In this document: positions 1-7,314 of the stretch, piece by piece
How the letters are laid out: every line of letters starts with the position of its first letter
Position numbering within the stretch: the stretch's first letter is position 1
Source of the DNA: an uncultured Bacilli bacterium
GTDB lineage: Bacteria > Bacillota_I > Bacilli_A > RF39 > UBA660
NCBI GenBank assembly: GCA_947628245.1
Contig: CANQZH010000023.1
Coordinates: 1-10,088, forward strand
Length of the DNA: 10,088 nt
Reading direction: 5' to 3'
The notes under the pieces: model-generated
The model's input: the letters and a program-made list of their open reading frames with translations, nothing else
The model's database searches: none
What the model was told of the DNA's origin: nothing
Program-made: the position numbers and the translations under genes

Positions 1-14
1 ACATTTTTCCTATT

Positions 15-734
15 TTAAAAGCCAACATATCTTCCAATTTTTAAGCCAAAATGGTTTCTTACTAAAATAATTCCCATATCTCCACTTTCAACTGGAATAT
101 TTTTAATTGGGTAAAATTGTTTAACATTTTTTTCTTTTAAATGAGATAATTCTTCTAAACCAGTATCATATGCACTGATGGGATAACCCATAAAAACAAT
201 TTGTAATCTAGCAGCCCCTCCATAAGTAAAATAAGAATAATAAGTAAATAAACCTAAAATAAGAATAATTACTAATAAATAATTATGGCGATTAATTAAA
301 AAGTTTTTAACTAGTAAGATAATAGAACCTATTAAACCAATTAATAATATATAACTCATTAGGTTATTAAATAAAATAAAAATTAGTAAAATATTATAAA
401 TAGAATAAGAGAAAAAAATACCTAAGAAAATTTTTTGATTTTGTTTTTTTCGTTTTTTTAGTTTAATTATGGTTTTAATTAAATAAACATATAAGGCAAG
501 ATTAATTAAAATCCATAAAATAGTAATAATTGGATTGTTAGTTAAAGCATTTAGTAAATATATTGTTGAAGAATAATTTACTTTTAAACTTGGATAAAGC
601 ATTAGAAAGTTGATAACTATAAAAATAAGTGTTATTAAAGCAATTCTTAAACTAGTATTTTTTAAATTACTTTTAAAAATTTTAAAACTTTCTAAACCTA
701 ATAAAATAGTAACTATAAAACTAATCCAAAACAT
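15..734 (-). CDS. polytopic membrane protein of unknown function
   Basis: I do not recognise this 239-residue protein. About six hydrophobic segments are visible, at roughly residues 1-15, 30-49, 68-89, 102-122, 124-145 and 151-170, with a very basic loop at 87-101 (KLKKRKKQ core). The last 65 or so residues (about 173-239) are more polar and could form a small soluble domain; which side of the membrane it faces is not clear. The ATG at 734 is preceded by GAGGTG at a normal distance. It begins 12 bases after the ychF stop and is probably the last or a late gene of the parA-ychF operon. It ends in TAA and the reading frame is complete. No catalytic motif, transporter signature or signal peptidase site is evident, so no function is proposed. 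Confidence 0.75.
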   Translation of the reverse strand: MFWISFIVTILLGLESFKIFKSNLKNTSLRIALITLIFIVINFLMLYPSLKVNYSSTIYLLNALTNNPIITILWILINLALYVYLIKTIIKLKKRKKQNQKIFLGIFFSYSIYNILLIFILFNNLMSYILLIGLIGSIILLVKNFLINRHNYLLVIILILGLFTYYSYFTYGGAARLQIVFMGYPISAYDTGLEELSHLKEKNVKQFYPIKNIPVESGDMGIILVRNHFGLKIGRYVGF

Positions 735-746
735 CTCACACCTCTT

Positions 747-1850
747 TTAAACATTAAATCTAAAATAAACGATATCTCCATCTTGCATTATATAGTCTTT
801 ACCTTCTAGATATAATTTACCAGCTTCTTGAACTTTTTTCTCGTCTTTTAAATTTTCTAAATCATTATATTTCATTATTTCAGCTTTAATAAATCCTCTT
901 TCAATATCTGAATGAATTAATCCAGCACATTTTTTAGCTATGCTTCCTTTTTTGAAAGTCCAAGCTCGACATTCATCTTTACCAACGGTAAAAAAGGTTT
1001 CTAAGCCTAGTAAATCATATGTTGCAAAAATTAATTTATCAAGACCACTATAGTTAATACCTAAATCTTTTAAAAATAATTTTTTTTCGCTTTCTTCTAA
1101 TTCGGCTAATTCACTTTCCATTTTAGCACACATAACGATTACACTTGCTTGTTCATTAGATGCATATTCTTTAACTTTTTGAGTATAGGAATTTTCGCCA
1201 ATAACTGCATCGTCTTCATTAACGTTAGCCACATATATAATTGGTTTAGCTGTGATAAAATTAAAACTTTTGATAGCTAATTGTTCGTCTTCAGTTAAAT
1301 CTTTGATTAATCTTATGGGAATATTTTGTTCTAAAGCTTTTTGGCATTTTTGCAAAGCCCCTAATTCTAGTAAAGCATCTTTGTCTTTGGTAGTAGTGGC
1401 TTTTTTTTCAATTTTACTAATTCGATTTTCGATTATTTCTAGGTCAGCTAATATTAATTCAACGTTTATTATTTCGATGTCTCTAATTGGATCTATATCG
1501 CCTGATACGTGAATAATGTTCTCGTCATTAAAGCATCTAACAACTTCCACTATGGCATCTACTTCTCTTATGTGAGCTAAAAATTTATTGCCTAAGCCTT
1601 CTCCTTGGCTAGCTCCTTTGACTAAACCAGCGATATCCGTGAATTCAAAAGAAGTCGGAACAGTATTTTTAGGTAGATATAAATTTTCTAAAAATTCTAA
1701 GCGACTATCTGGAACAGTTACTATGCCGACGTTTGGTTCAATTGTGGCAAAAGGATAATTTGCTGCTAAGATATGTTTTTTGGTAATTGCATTAAATAAA
1801 GTTGATTTGCCAACATTTGGTAAACCGACAATCCCCGCTTTTAAAGACAT
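747..1850 (-). CDS. ychF: YchF/OLA1 family ribosome-associated ATPase
   Basis: This 367-residue protein is a full-length member of the YchF/OLA1 subfamily of Obg-related P-loop NTPases, which bind ribosomes and hydrolyse ATP in preference to GTP. The P-loop GLPNVGKST is at residues 9-17, the switch/G3 region DIAGLVKGAS at 72-81, and the G4 position reads NVNE (209-212) instead of NKxD, the known reason for ATP specificity. The central part (about 125-200) is the usual helical coiled-coil insert. The C-terminus from about 283 is the TGS domain and ends in the family-typical QDGDIVYFRFNV. The ATG follows GGAGTG with a short spacer. It starts 20 bases after the AbgT-family gene ends and sits in the same operon. 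Ends with TAA. Identification is very secure; the physiological role (translation or stress adaptation) is from family knowledge. Confidence 0.97.
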   Translation of the reverse strand: MSLKAGIVGLPNVGKSTLFNAITKKHILAANYPFATIEPNVGIVTVPDSRLEFLENLYLPKNTVPTSFEFTDIAGLVKGASQGEGLGNKFLAHIREVDAIVEVVRCFNDENIIHVSGDIDPIRDIEIINVELILADLEIIENRISKIEKKATTTKDKDALLELGALQKCQKALEQNIPIRLIKDLTEDEQLAIKSFNFITAKPIIYVANVNEDDAVIGENSYTQKVKEYASNEQASVIVMCAKMESELAELEESEKKLFLKDLGINYSGLDKLIFATYDLLGLETFFTVGKDECRAWTFKKGSIAKKCAGLIHSDIERGFIKAEIMKYNDLENLKDEKKVQEAGKLYLEGKDYIMQDGDIVYFRFNV

Positions 1851-1870
1851 ATAATCACTCCTTGTTTAAA

Positions 1871-3409
1871 TTATAGCACGATAGCACCGTTTATACCAAG
1901 AGGTAAGCCAATTATATACCATAAAATGATGATTGTTAGTAAGATTAAAAAGGTTAAAATGCTATAAGGAATTTGATAACGGATAGCTTCACCTAGAGGA
2001 ATGGAACTTTCTTTATCGTTATATTTGTTTAGCATTGCTAAGTAAATGACAAAATAAGCCATTAAAGGAGTAAGTCCCATAACTGATGATTCACCAAAAC
2101 GGAAGATAACTTGAGAAAATTCAGGAGATATACCAGCATTCATCATTACTGGAATTATTACGGGTGCTAAAAGAGTCCACTTGGTAATTGATGTTGGAAC
2201 AACCAAAGTTACGATGGCACTTATTAAGAACAATAAGATAATTAAAGGCAAGCCAGAAAAATTTAGATTACTAAAAATGGTTGCTAAAGAGGCAACTATG
2301 ACATTACCAATATTTGTTTCTTTAAATAAGCTTATAAATAAAGAAGCAAAGAAAATTAAAACTAAAGTTTTTCCGGTACCATCTAGGGAATGACCTAAAG
2401 TATTAATAAAATCTTGATGATTTTTAATAGTTTTTGAACCAATTCCATAAAATAAACCTAAAATAACAAAGAATATGGTAACAACAAAGACAAAACCAGT
2501 AGAGAAAAAGGAATTGTAACTAAATAATTTATCAATATAAAATCCTTGACTGTTATCTAGTAAAGCTCCGGAAAAAGGAAGTCCCGGAATGATGTTATAT
2601 AAGAAAATTAAAATATATAATATTGCTGCTATAACGGAAAAGGCAAAACCTCTAATTTCTTTTCTTGTTACTAAGATGTTTTCTTTATCTTCTTCAGGGA
2701 TGTGGTATTTACCAATTTTTGGAGCAATTTTCTTTTCGGTTATCCAAGTTATAATTAAAGATATTAAAATAACGGCTACGGTCATAATGAAAATGGAACT
2801 AATTGTTGCTAAGCGATATGTTTGGTCGATAACTCTAGCAGCTAGAGAAGTTTCGGTTAAAAGAGATGAATCCACACTAGTAAAGATTGTAGATAATCCT
2901 TCACCACAGGAAAGTCCTGCAAAAGAGGCAATTAACCCAATTTTAGGATTTCTTCTACCATATTTAAAGATGCAAGCACTTAAAGGAAGCATTACAATAT
3001 ATGATAAATCGCCCATTATACTTAAGATTACACTAGCAAAAACAATTAAAAAAGTAACGGTATTTCTTTTCATTTTTTTAGTGATGACAGCAACAGCAGT
3101 TTTTAAAAAGCCACTTTTTTCCATAACACCAAAGCCAATTAAGATAATAATAAAACTACTTAAAGGGGCAAAATTCATAAAGTTAGCGACAGTTGAACTA
3201 AAGATATAACGAATGCCTGTTAAGTTAAATAAAGATTTTACTCTAATTAGGCTTTGACTGTACTCTAGAGTATTGGGATTAATTTTATAAGTCGTTGCTG
3301 TAATACCTATTAAGGAAAGTAAACCACTTAAAATGATAATAATTCCCGTAAATATCAAGTAAGTCATAATGGGATGTAAGGTTAATCTATCTTTAATTTT
3401 TTGTTTCAT
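1871..3409 (-). CDS. AbgT-family (p-aminobenzoyl-glutamate / sulfonamide efflux) transporter
   Basis: A 512-residue integral membrane protein of the AbgT family, whose characterised members import p-aminobenzoyl-glutamate (AbgT) or export sulfonamides and related compounds (MtrF, YdaH). About nine or more membrane spans are visible. Family-typical stretches include VDSSLLTETS (179-188), whose Asp180 matches the conserved core Asp, the hairpin PTSITKWTLLAPV (405-417), and RFGESSVMGLTPLMAYF (437-453). The family usually has RxGDS in the last motif; here the Asp is Glu440. The start chosen is the ATG at 3409, preceded by GGTGA five bases upstream. A TTG four codons earlier lies in the end of the DUF951 gene and lacks a good ribosome binding site. 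The DUF951 stop is directly upstream, so the two are probably co-translated. Substrate and direction of transport cannot be told from sequence. Ends with TAA. Confidence 0.9.
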   Translation of the reverse strand: MKQKIKDRLTLHPIMTYLIFTGIIIILSGLLSLIGITATTYKINPNTLEYSQSLIRVKSLFNLTGIRYIFSSTVANFMNFAPLSSFIIILIGFGVMEKSGFLKTAVAVITKKMKRNTVTFLIVFASVILSIMGDLSYIVMLPLSACIFKYGRRNPKIGLIASFAGLSCGEGLSTIFTSVDSSLLTETSLAARVIDQTYRLATISSIFIMTVAVILISLIITWITEKKIAPKIGKYHIPEEDKENILVTRKEIRGFAFSVIAAILYILIFLYNIIPGLPFSGALLDNSQGFYIDKLFSYNSFFSTGFVFVVTIFFVILGLFYGIGSKTIKNHQDFINTLGHSLDGTGKTLVLIFFASLFISLFKETNIGNVIVASLATIFSNLNFSGLPLIILLFLISAIVTLVVPTSITKWTLLAPVIIPVMMNAGISPEFSQVIFRFGESSVMGLTPLMAYFVIYLAMLNKYNDKESSIPLGEAIRYQIPYSILTFLILLTIIILWYIIGLPLGINGAIVL

Positions 3410-3410
3410 A

Positions 3411-3599
3411 TTATTCACCAATTACCTTTTTTAATTTTCTTTCAAATTCTAAACGGTCCATCATAATTTCGTGTTTACAATTAACACATTTTAATTTAAT
3501 GTCAACGCCAACTCTTGTAATTATCCATTCATTGGTTTTACAAGCGTGTGGTTTTTTCATAATAACACGATCGTTTAATTTATACAATATCTTTTCCAT
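3411..3599 (-). CDS. DUF951 family small protein
   Basis: A 62-residue protein matching the DUF951 family, which is commonly found beside parB, MscS-type channel and ychF genes in Firmicutes. The recognisable core is MKKPHACKTNEW (residues 14-25) followed by KLKCVNCKHEIMMDR. Cys20, Cys38, Cys41 and His18/His43 could bind a metal ion, although this is inference. The start is taken as the ATG at 3599, which has GAGGTG upstream; a TTG at 3611 overlaps that ribosome binding site and is less likely. The gene overlaps the end of the MscS-type gene by about 20 bases, and its TAA stop lies just ahead of the AbgT-family ATG. The molecular function of DUF951 is not established as far as I know; the conserved neighbourhood hints at a housekeeping or nucleic-acid-related role. 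Confidence 0.9.
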   Translation of the reverse strand: MEKILYKLNDRVIMKKPHACKTNEWIITRVGVDIKLKCVNCKHEIMMDRLEFERKLKKVIGE

Positions 3600-4389
3600 T
3601 ATGCACCTCAATTTGTTCGTAAGGAATTTTTAGATTTTCCTTTTCGTAAAATTCTTTGACTAATTTTAAAACTCGTCTTTTAATGTCGTAGCGTTCTGAT
3701 TGTTTACAGAAGATGACAAAAGAATAGGTAATGGCTGAATCTTTAAAATCTTCCATACCTAAATATTTACTGTCGCCATAGACGTTAGGAATTTTTTTGG
3801 CTTGTTCAACAACTTGTTTTAAAACTTTTTCAACTTTTTCACTATTTTCTTCATAGGCTGTTGGTACATCAACTTTGATGCCAGCTCTTTCTTGGCTTAG
3901 GTTGACTACTGAGGTAATGTTATGGTTAGCAATTACTAATACTTCTCCTGAAATGTTTTTGATTTTGGTGCTTTTTAGGCTAAGTTCGATTACTTCACCG
4001 GTAAAATTGTTGATGGTTACTAAGTCGCCTACAACATAGTAGTTATCAGTGATAATTGCAATTCCACTTATGAAGTCTTGAGCCGTTTCTTGAAGAGCTA
4101 AACCTATTACTACTCCAGCAATTCCTAAAGAGGCTATGAAGCTTCTTGTATCTACACCGTATATATCAAGTATTAATATGAGCATTATGGCGTATACAAA
4201 AAATTTAATAACGTTTGTGGTTAGGTTGACAATTGTTTTACGTCTTTTTTGTTCATAGTTGGTTTTCCCGTGAATAAAGATTTTGGTTACAATGAATTTT
4301 ATAAGGTTATTTAATAAAAAGCCTATTGCAACTATTACTACGGGACCAATAACTTCTTTTTTAAATAGAAAATCAAAAAAATTTTTCAT
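3580..4389 (-). CDS. small-conductance mechanosensitive channel, MscS family
   Basis: A 269-residue MscS-type channel that would open under membrane tension to release solutes during hypo-osmotic shock. Three membrane segments are visible: about residues 13-30, 55-76 and the pore-lining TM3 from about 83. TM3 has the Gly/Ala-rich pattern SLGIAGVVIGLALQETAQDF (87-106), as in MscS. The beta domain follows (about 114-168, with GDLVTINNFTGEVIEL) and then the alpha/beta C-terminal domain, with length normal for the minimal MscS class. The ATG overlaps the parB stop by one base (TAATG), and GAGGAAATC lies just upstream, so translation is probably coupled to parB. The 3' end overlaps the DUF951 gene. 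An MscS gene after parAB is a common arrangement in this part of Firmicutes genomes and does not by itself imply a role in segregation. Confidence 0.95.
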   Translation of the reverse strand: MKNFFDFLFKKEVIGPVVIVAIGFLLNNLIKFIVTKIFIHGKTNYEQKRRKTIVNLTTNVIKFFVYAIMLILILDIYGVDTRSFIASLGIAGVVIGLALQETAQDFISGIAIITDNYYVVGDLVTINNFTGEVIELSLKSTKIKNISGEVLVIANHNITSVVNLSQERAGIKVDVPTAYEENSEKVEKVLKQVVEQAKKIPNVYGDSKYLGMEDFKDSAITYSFVIFCKQSERYDIKRRVLKLVKEFYEKENLKIPYEQIEVHNGKDIV

Positions 4390-5276
4390 TAGATTTCCTC
4401 AATTCTAATTCCTAAAGCTTCTAAAATTTGTTCTAAATCTTGTTCGTTGGTGTAAGGTATTTCAATTTTTTTAGTACTTATTTTAACTTTAGTTCCAACT
4501 TTTTCTCTTAATAATTTTTCATATATGGTGTTACGGATGTTTTGAGTGTTATCCCGTTCTTGCTTTTGTTTTTTAGGAAGTTCTTGAGCATTTATTAAAT
4601 TTTCTAGGGTTCTAACACTCATTTGTTCTTTTACAACTCGTTTAGCAAGAGTATTAATTAAGTAGTCATCACTTAATTTACTTAAACATCTGGCGTGACT
4701 CATACTAAGTTCTTTAGAAATAACTAGTTGTCTAGTTTCTAAAGGTAAGTTTAATAAACCTAAAAGATTAGTAACATAACTACGGCTTTTACCAAATTTT
4801 TTAGCAAATTCATCTTGGGTAAGGTTGCTTAATTTTATGATGTTTTGGTATGCTGTTGCTTCTTCAATTGGATTTAAATCTTCTCTTTGAATGTTTTCAA
4901 TTAAAGCAACTTCCATCATTTCTTGGTCAGTAAAGTCTTTAATGACAGCTGGGATTTTTTCTAAGCCAGCTAATTTGGCGGCCTTTGTTCTTCGTTCACC
5001 GGCGACAAGTTCATAACCTTTAATACTTTTTTTGACAATGATTGGTTCTATTATCCCGTGTTCTTTGATGGAACTAGCTAATTCGTTTAAGGTTTCTTCA
5101 TTGAAATCTTTACGAGGCTGATAGGGATTACTTCTTATTTCATTTAAAGGTATTTCTAAAATGTCTTTAGAATCTGTGTTTGAAACTATTTCTTTGGTGT
5201 AATTATCAAAGTTAATAACTTCGTTGGAAAAAAGTTGTTCTAGGCCTTTGCCTAAAGCTTTTCTTTTAGTCTCCAT
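4389..5276 (-). CDS. parB: chromosome-partitioning protein ParB (Spo0J)
   Basis: A 295-residue chromosomal ParB. It is a CTP-dependent DNA clamp that loads at parS sites and organises the origin region together with ParA and SMC. The N-terminal KRKALGKGLEQLF (4-16) is the ParA-interacting peptide that stimulates the ParA ATPase. The ParB/Srx domain contains NPYQPRKDF (50-58), the CTP-binding GERR box (93-96) and ENIQREDLNP (127-136). The helix-turn-helix lies at about 152-178 (LTQDEFAKKFGKSRSYVTN), and the C-terminal dimerisation segment runs to residue 295. Its ATG lies within the last codons of parA, an overlap of 11 bases, and its TAA overlaps the MscS-type ATG. All signature motifs are intact. 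No canonical parS sequence was found in this window, so its sites must lie elsewhere or be divergent. Confidence 0.97.
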   Translation of the reverse strand: METKRKALGKGLEQLFSNEVINFDNYTKEIVSNTDSKDILEIPLNEIRSNPYQPRKDFNEETLNELASSIKEHGIIEPIIVKKSIKGYELVAGERRTKAAKLAGLEKIPAVIKDFTDQEMMEVALIENIQREDLNPIEEATAYQNIIKLSNLTQDEFAKKFGKSRSYVTNLLGLLNLPLETRQLVISKELSMSHARCLSKLSDDYLINTLAKRVVKEQMSVRTLENLINAQELPKKQKQERDNTQNIRNTIYEKLLREKVGTKVKISTKKIEIPYTNEQDLEQILEALGIRIEEI

Positions 5277-6051
5277 TTCGACTAATCACTTCCTTTGCTA
5301 AATTTTCATAGGCTAATGTAGCTCTTGAAGTTGGATCATAATCACTTATTGGTTTGCCGTGAGAAGGAGCTTCAACTAAACGGACCAAGCGGGGAATGAT
5401 GGTGTTGAAAACTAAAGTTTTGAAACATTTTCTAACTTCTTCAATGATTTCTAAACCTATATTAGTTCGACCATCAAGCATTGTTAGTAGAACGCCTTCA
5501 ATTCTTAAATCAGGATTCATTTTATTTTGAACCATTATGATTGAGTTTAATAGTTGGGCTATTCCTTCTAGAGCATAATATTCACATTGAACAGGAATAA
5601 TAACAGAATTACTAGCAACTAGAGCATTCATTGTTAAGATTCCTAGGGATGGTTGACAATCTATGATGATGTAGTCATATGTTGATTTAACTTCTTCTAA
5701 GGCTAGTTTTAGTTGTTCATTTTGTTTGAAGGTTTTGTCTTCTAGCATTTTTCTTACAAATTCAACATCTACTCCTGCTAAGTTAATCGTTGAGGGAATT
5801 ATAGATAAATTTTTAAATTTGGTTTTAATAATTGCATCTTTAATTTTGCAAGAATTTATAATTACATTATATGTATCATTTTCAAAATCATTATTGTTTA
5901 GACCTAGACCATTTGAGGCATTTCCTTGAGGATCTAAATCAATTAATAAAGTTTTTTTACCTTCTTTACCTAATGCTGCGGCTAGATTAATACTTGTCGT
6001 TGTCTTTCCTACGCCACCTTTTTGATTTACTAATGAAATAATCTTTGCCAT
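5266..6051 (-). CDS. parA: chromosome-partitioning ATPase ParA (Soj)
   Basis: A 261-residue ParA/MinD-type ATPase that dimerises on DNA with ATP and is switched off by ParB, acting in origin segregation and often in DnaA control. The deviant Walker A KGGVGKTT is at residues 11-18 (signature Lys11 and catalytic Lys16), A' at LLIDLDPQGNA (35-45) and Walker B at IIIDCQPSLG (128-137). The usual Walker B reading is DCPPSLG, so Gln133 replaces a Pro. The C-terminal EAPSHGKPISDYDP is typical of Soj. The start at 6051 is preferred because AAAGGTG lies seven bases upstream; an ATG eight codons earlier, at 6075, has no ribosome binding site. This is the first gene of the leftward operon, with a candidate promoter about 40-70 bases upstream. 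The upstream neighbour is the end of an unrelated restriction-modification operon rather than noc or rsmG. Confidence 0.97.
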   Translation of the reverse strand: MAKIISLVNQKGGVGKTTTSINLAAALGKEGKKTLLIDLDPQGNASNGLGLNNNDFENDTYNVIINSCKIKDAIIKTKFKNLSIIPSTINLAGVDVEFVRKMLEDKTFKQNEQLKLALEEVKSTYDYIIIDCQPSLGILTMNALVASNSVIIPVQCEYYALEGIAQLLNSIIMVQNKMNPDLRIEGVLLTMLDGRTNIGLEIIEEVRKCFKTLVFNTIIPRLVRLVEAPSHGKPISDYDPTSRATLAYENLAKEVISRNGD

Positions 6052-6088
6052 AATACCACACCTTTTATAATTCATTTGTTACTAATTT

Positions 6089-6118
6089 ATTTTAACACGT
6101 ATGACACTGATTAGTAAA
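6089..6118 (-). promoter_or_regulatory. candidate sigma-A promoter for the parA operon
   Basis: On the minus strand, TTTACT (6118-6113) and TAAAAT (6094-6089) are separated by 18 bases and match -35 and -10 hexamers at 4/6 and 5/6 positions. Transcription would start near 6082, giving a leader of about 30 bases before the parA ribosome binding site. The position is sensible, directly upstream of the first gene of a leftward operon, but chance matches are frequent in such AT-rich DNA. Confidence 0.4.
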
Positions 6119-6326
6119 TGAAAAAAGTGATGAGCTGTTAAACTTTTATGTTTTGAAGAAAGAAAAAAGGTTGATAAATGTTAGTAAATAATTAGGATAA
6201 TTGAAATTTAAAAGAATGAAAAATTTTTATAATTATTTAGATTAGAAAGATAAACTTAATATTTTTAAATAAGCTAGATAATAATTGTGAGTTCGATATA
6301 ACATCATCTTATTTTTATTGGTTATT

Positions 6327-6364
6327 ACAACAAATAAAATCACCCTAATTTTTATAGGATGATT
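6327..6364 (-). terminator. Rho-independent terminator of the dpnMAB operon
   Basis: Read on the minus strand, arms AATCATCCTA (6364-6355) and TAGGGTGATT (6347-6338) form a 10-bp stem with one G-U pair and a 7-base loop, followed by a T-rich tail TTTATTTGTTG (from 6337). It begins seven bases after the dpnB stop, the right place and direction to end the defence operon before the parA promoter. Confidence 0.75.
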
Positions 6365-6370
6365 ACAAAC

Positions 6371-7225
6371 TCATAAATTTTCTAAAACACCGTGCTCAAG
6401 ATCATCAATATTATATATAGTTTCTAATTCATTAAATGTTTCTTCAAGATTTTTTCTAGCACTTTTCCAACCAGTTCCATCAGTAAACCAAATAAATGTT
6501 ACTCCATCAACTTTTTTAGATTCTTGAGCTAACATTTTATAACTTCTAGCAGTTTCATTTAATTTAGAACCACCACCAGAATAAAAATTAGTTTCAATAA
6601 CATATACTTGTTTTTCAGTTTTAATAACAAAGTCAAATCTTTTAGTTGAGGTATTATTACCTGACATTTCACTTAAATCAAGATTCCATTTGTTTTCTAT
6701 ATCTTTTAAATACATTTCTTTAAAATAATTAATATCTTTTTTATAACCTGCTTTAATGATATAAGATTCAACCAAATTTTCCATTAGATGTCCACCACGA
6801 TTTTTTCGACCATTAGAGTCAAGACCTACTTCAATACCTAAAACATAATCATATAAATTATTTATAATATGGTTTTGTAATAAATCAAATAAACCAGTTT
6901 CTCTCATAAATCTAATATAATCTTGGATAGAGTAAACCATTTTATTAAACTTAAATAAATATTCATTTATCTCATCTTTAACAAAAATTTCTCTTGAACG
7001 AACTGCAAGTAAAAGTGGAATACATTTTAAAGTCTCGGGGTATTTAATTAAAATATTTTGAAATTCTTCTTCAATATTTTTACTACCAATTAATGAATTT
7101 AAAATATTCAGTTCTAATTTTACTTTATCTACATTTTTATATATTTTTTCAAAATCAACATAATAAGTATAATCAGATATACTTGTTTTAAATTTACTTA
7201 ACCATTCATCAAAATTTCTATTCAA
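6371..7225 (-). CDS. dpnB: type II restriction endonuclease, R.DpnII/MboI-like (GATC)
   Basis: A 284-residue protein closely resembling R.DpnII of Streptococcus pneumoniae along its whole length; it would cut double-stranded DNA at unmethylated GATC. Shared blocks include RNFDEWLS at the start (3-10), NSLIGSKNI (43-51), GLFDLLQNH (111-119), SNGRKNR (137-143), NFYSGGGSKLNETARSYKM (213-231) and NIDDLEHGVLENL at the end. A probable PD-(D/E)xK-type core is Asp198 in KRFDFVIK and Glu211-Thr-Asn213, the last residue taking the Lys position; this assignment is inference. The start is TTG at 7225: an in-frame TAA lies two codons upstream and GGAGGTG sits six bases before the TTG, so no ATG start is possible. 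Ends with TGA. It follows dpnA after 89 bases, the largest gap in the cassette, so it may be expressed partly independently and at a lower level. Confidence 0.95.
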   Translation of the reverse strand: MNRNFDEWLSKFKTSISDYTYYVDFEKIYKNVDKVKLELNILNSLIGSKNIEEEFQNILIKYPETLKCIPLLLAVRSREIFVKDEINEYLFKFNKMVYSIQDYIRFMRETGLFDLLQNHIINNLYDYVLGIEVGLDSNGRKNRGGHLMENLVESYIIKAGYKKDINYFKEMYLKDIENKWNLDLSEMSGNNTSTKRFDFVIKTEKQVYVIETNFYSGGGSKLNETARSYKMLAQESKKVDGVTFIWFTDGTGWKSARKNLEETFNELETIYNIDDLEHGVLENL

Positions 7226-7238
7226 AATTTACACCTCC
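7226..7238 (-). promoter_or_regulatory. ribosome binding site fixing the TTG start of dpnB
   Basis: GGAGGTG on the minus strand (7238-7232), six bases ahead of TTG. With a stop codon in the same frame at 7231-7229, it fixes the unusual start of the endonuclease. A strong binding site paired with a weak start codon may tune nuclease output. Confidence 0.8.
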
Positions 7239-7314
7239 AATTTATACGTGCAATTAACCTTATTTATTATTTTCAACATCGTATTTTTAATATTATATTT
7301 GTTTGAAATAGAAT

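Larger units (their letters stand above)
6052..6370. other. non-coding spacer between parA and the restriction-modification operon
   Basis: This 319-base stretch holds no plausible gene on either strand. Next to parA it contains that gene's leader and candidate promoter (6089-6118), and at the other end the terminator of the restriction-modification operon (6327-6364). The middle, about 6120-6325, is very AT-rich and shows no convincing open frame, direct repeat or conserved structure. It is a likely place for the left junction if the cassette was acquired. Confidence 0.7.

Noticed and set aside
2589..3209. Plus-strand 206-codon open frame opposite the AbgT-family gene
   Set aside because: It lies wholly antisense to a well-supported membrane protein gene, with low-complexity content typical of a shadow frame.
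4264..4279. Possible parS-like sequence around CCCGTGAATAA in the MscS-type gene
   Set aside because: Only about 11 of 16 positions match the canonical parS site and the central palindrome is broken; expected by chance in a window of this size.
7292..7297. Exact TATAAT on the minus strand in the dpnA-dpnB gap, a possible promoter for the endonuclease
   Set aside because: No matching -35 element; a separate promoter is plausible from the 89-base gap but cannot be supported from this alone.
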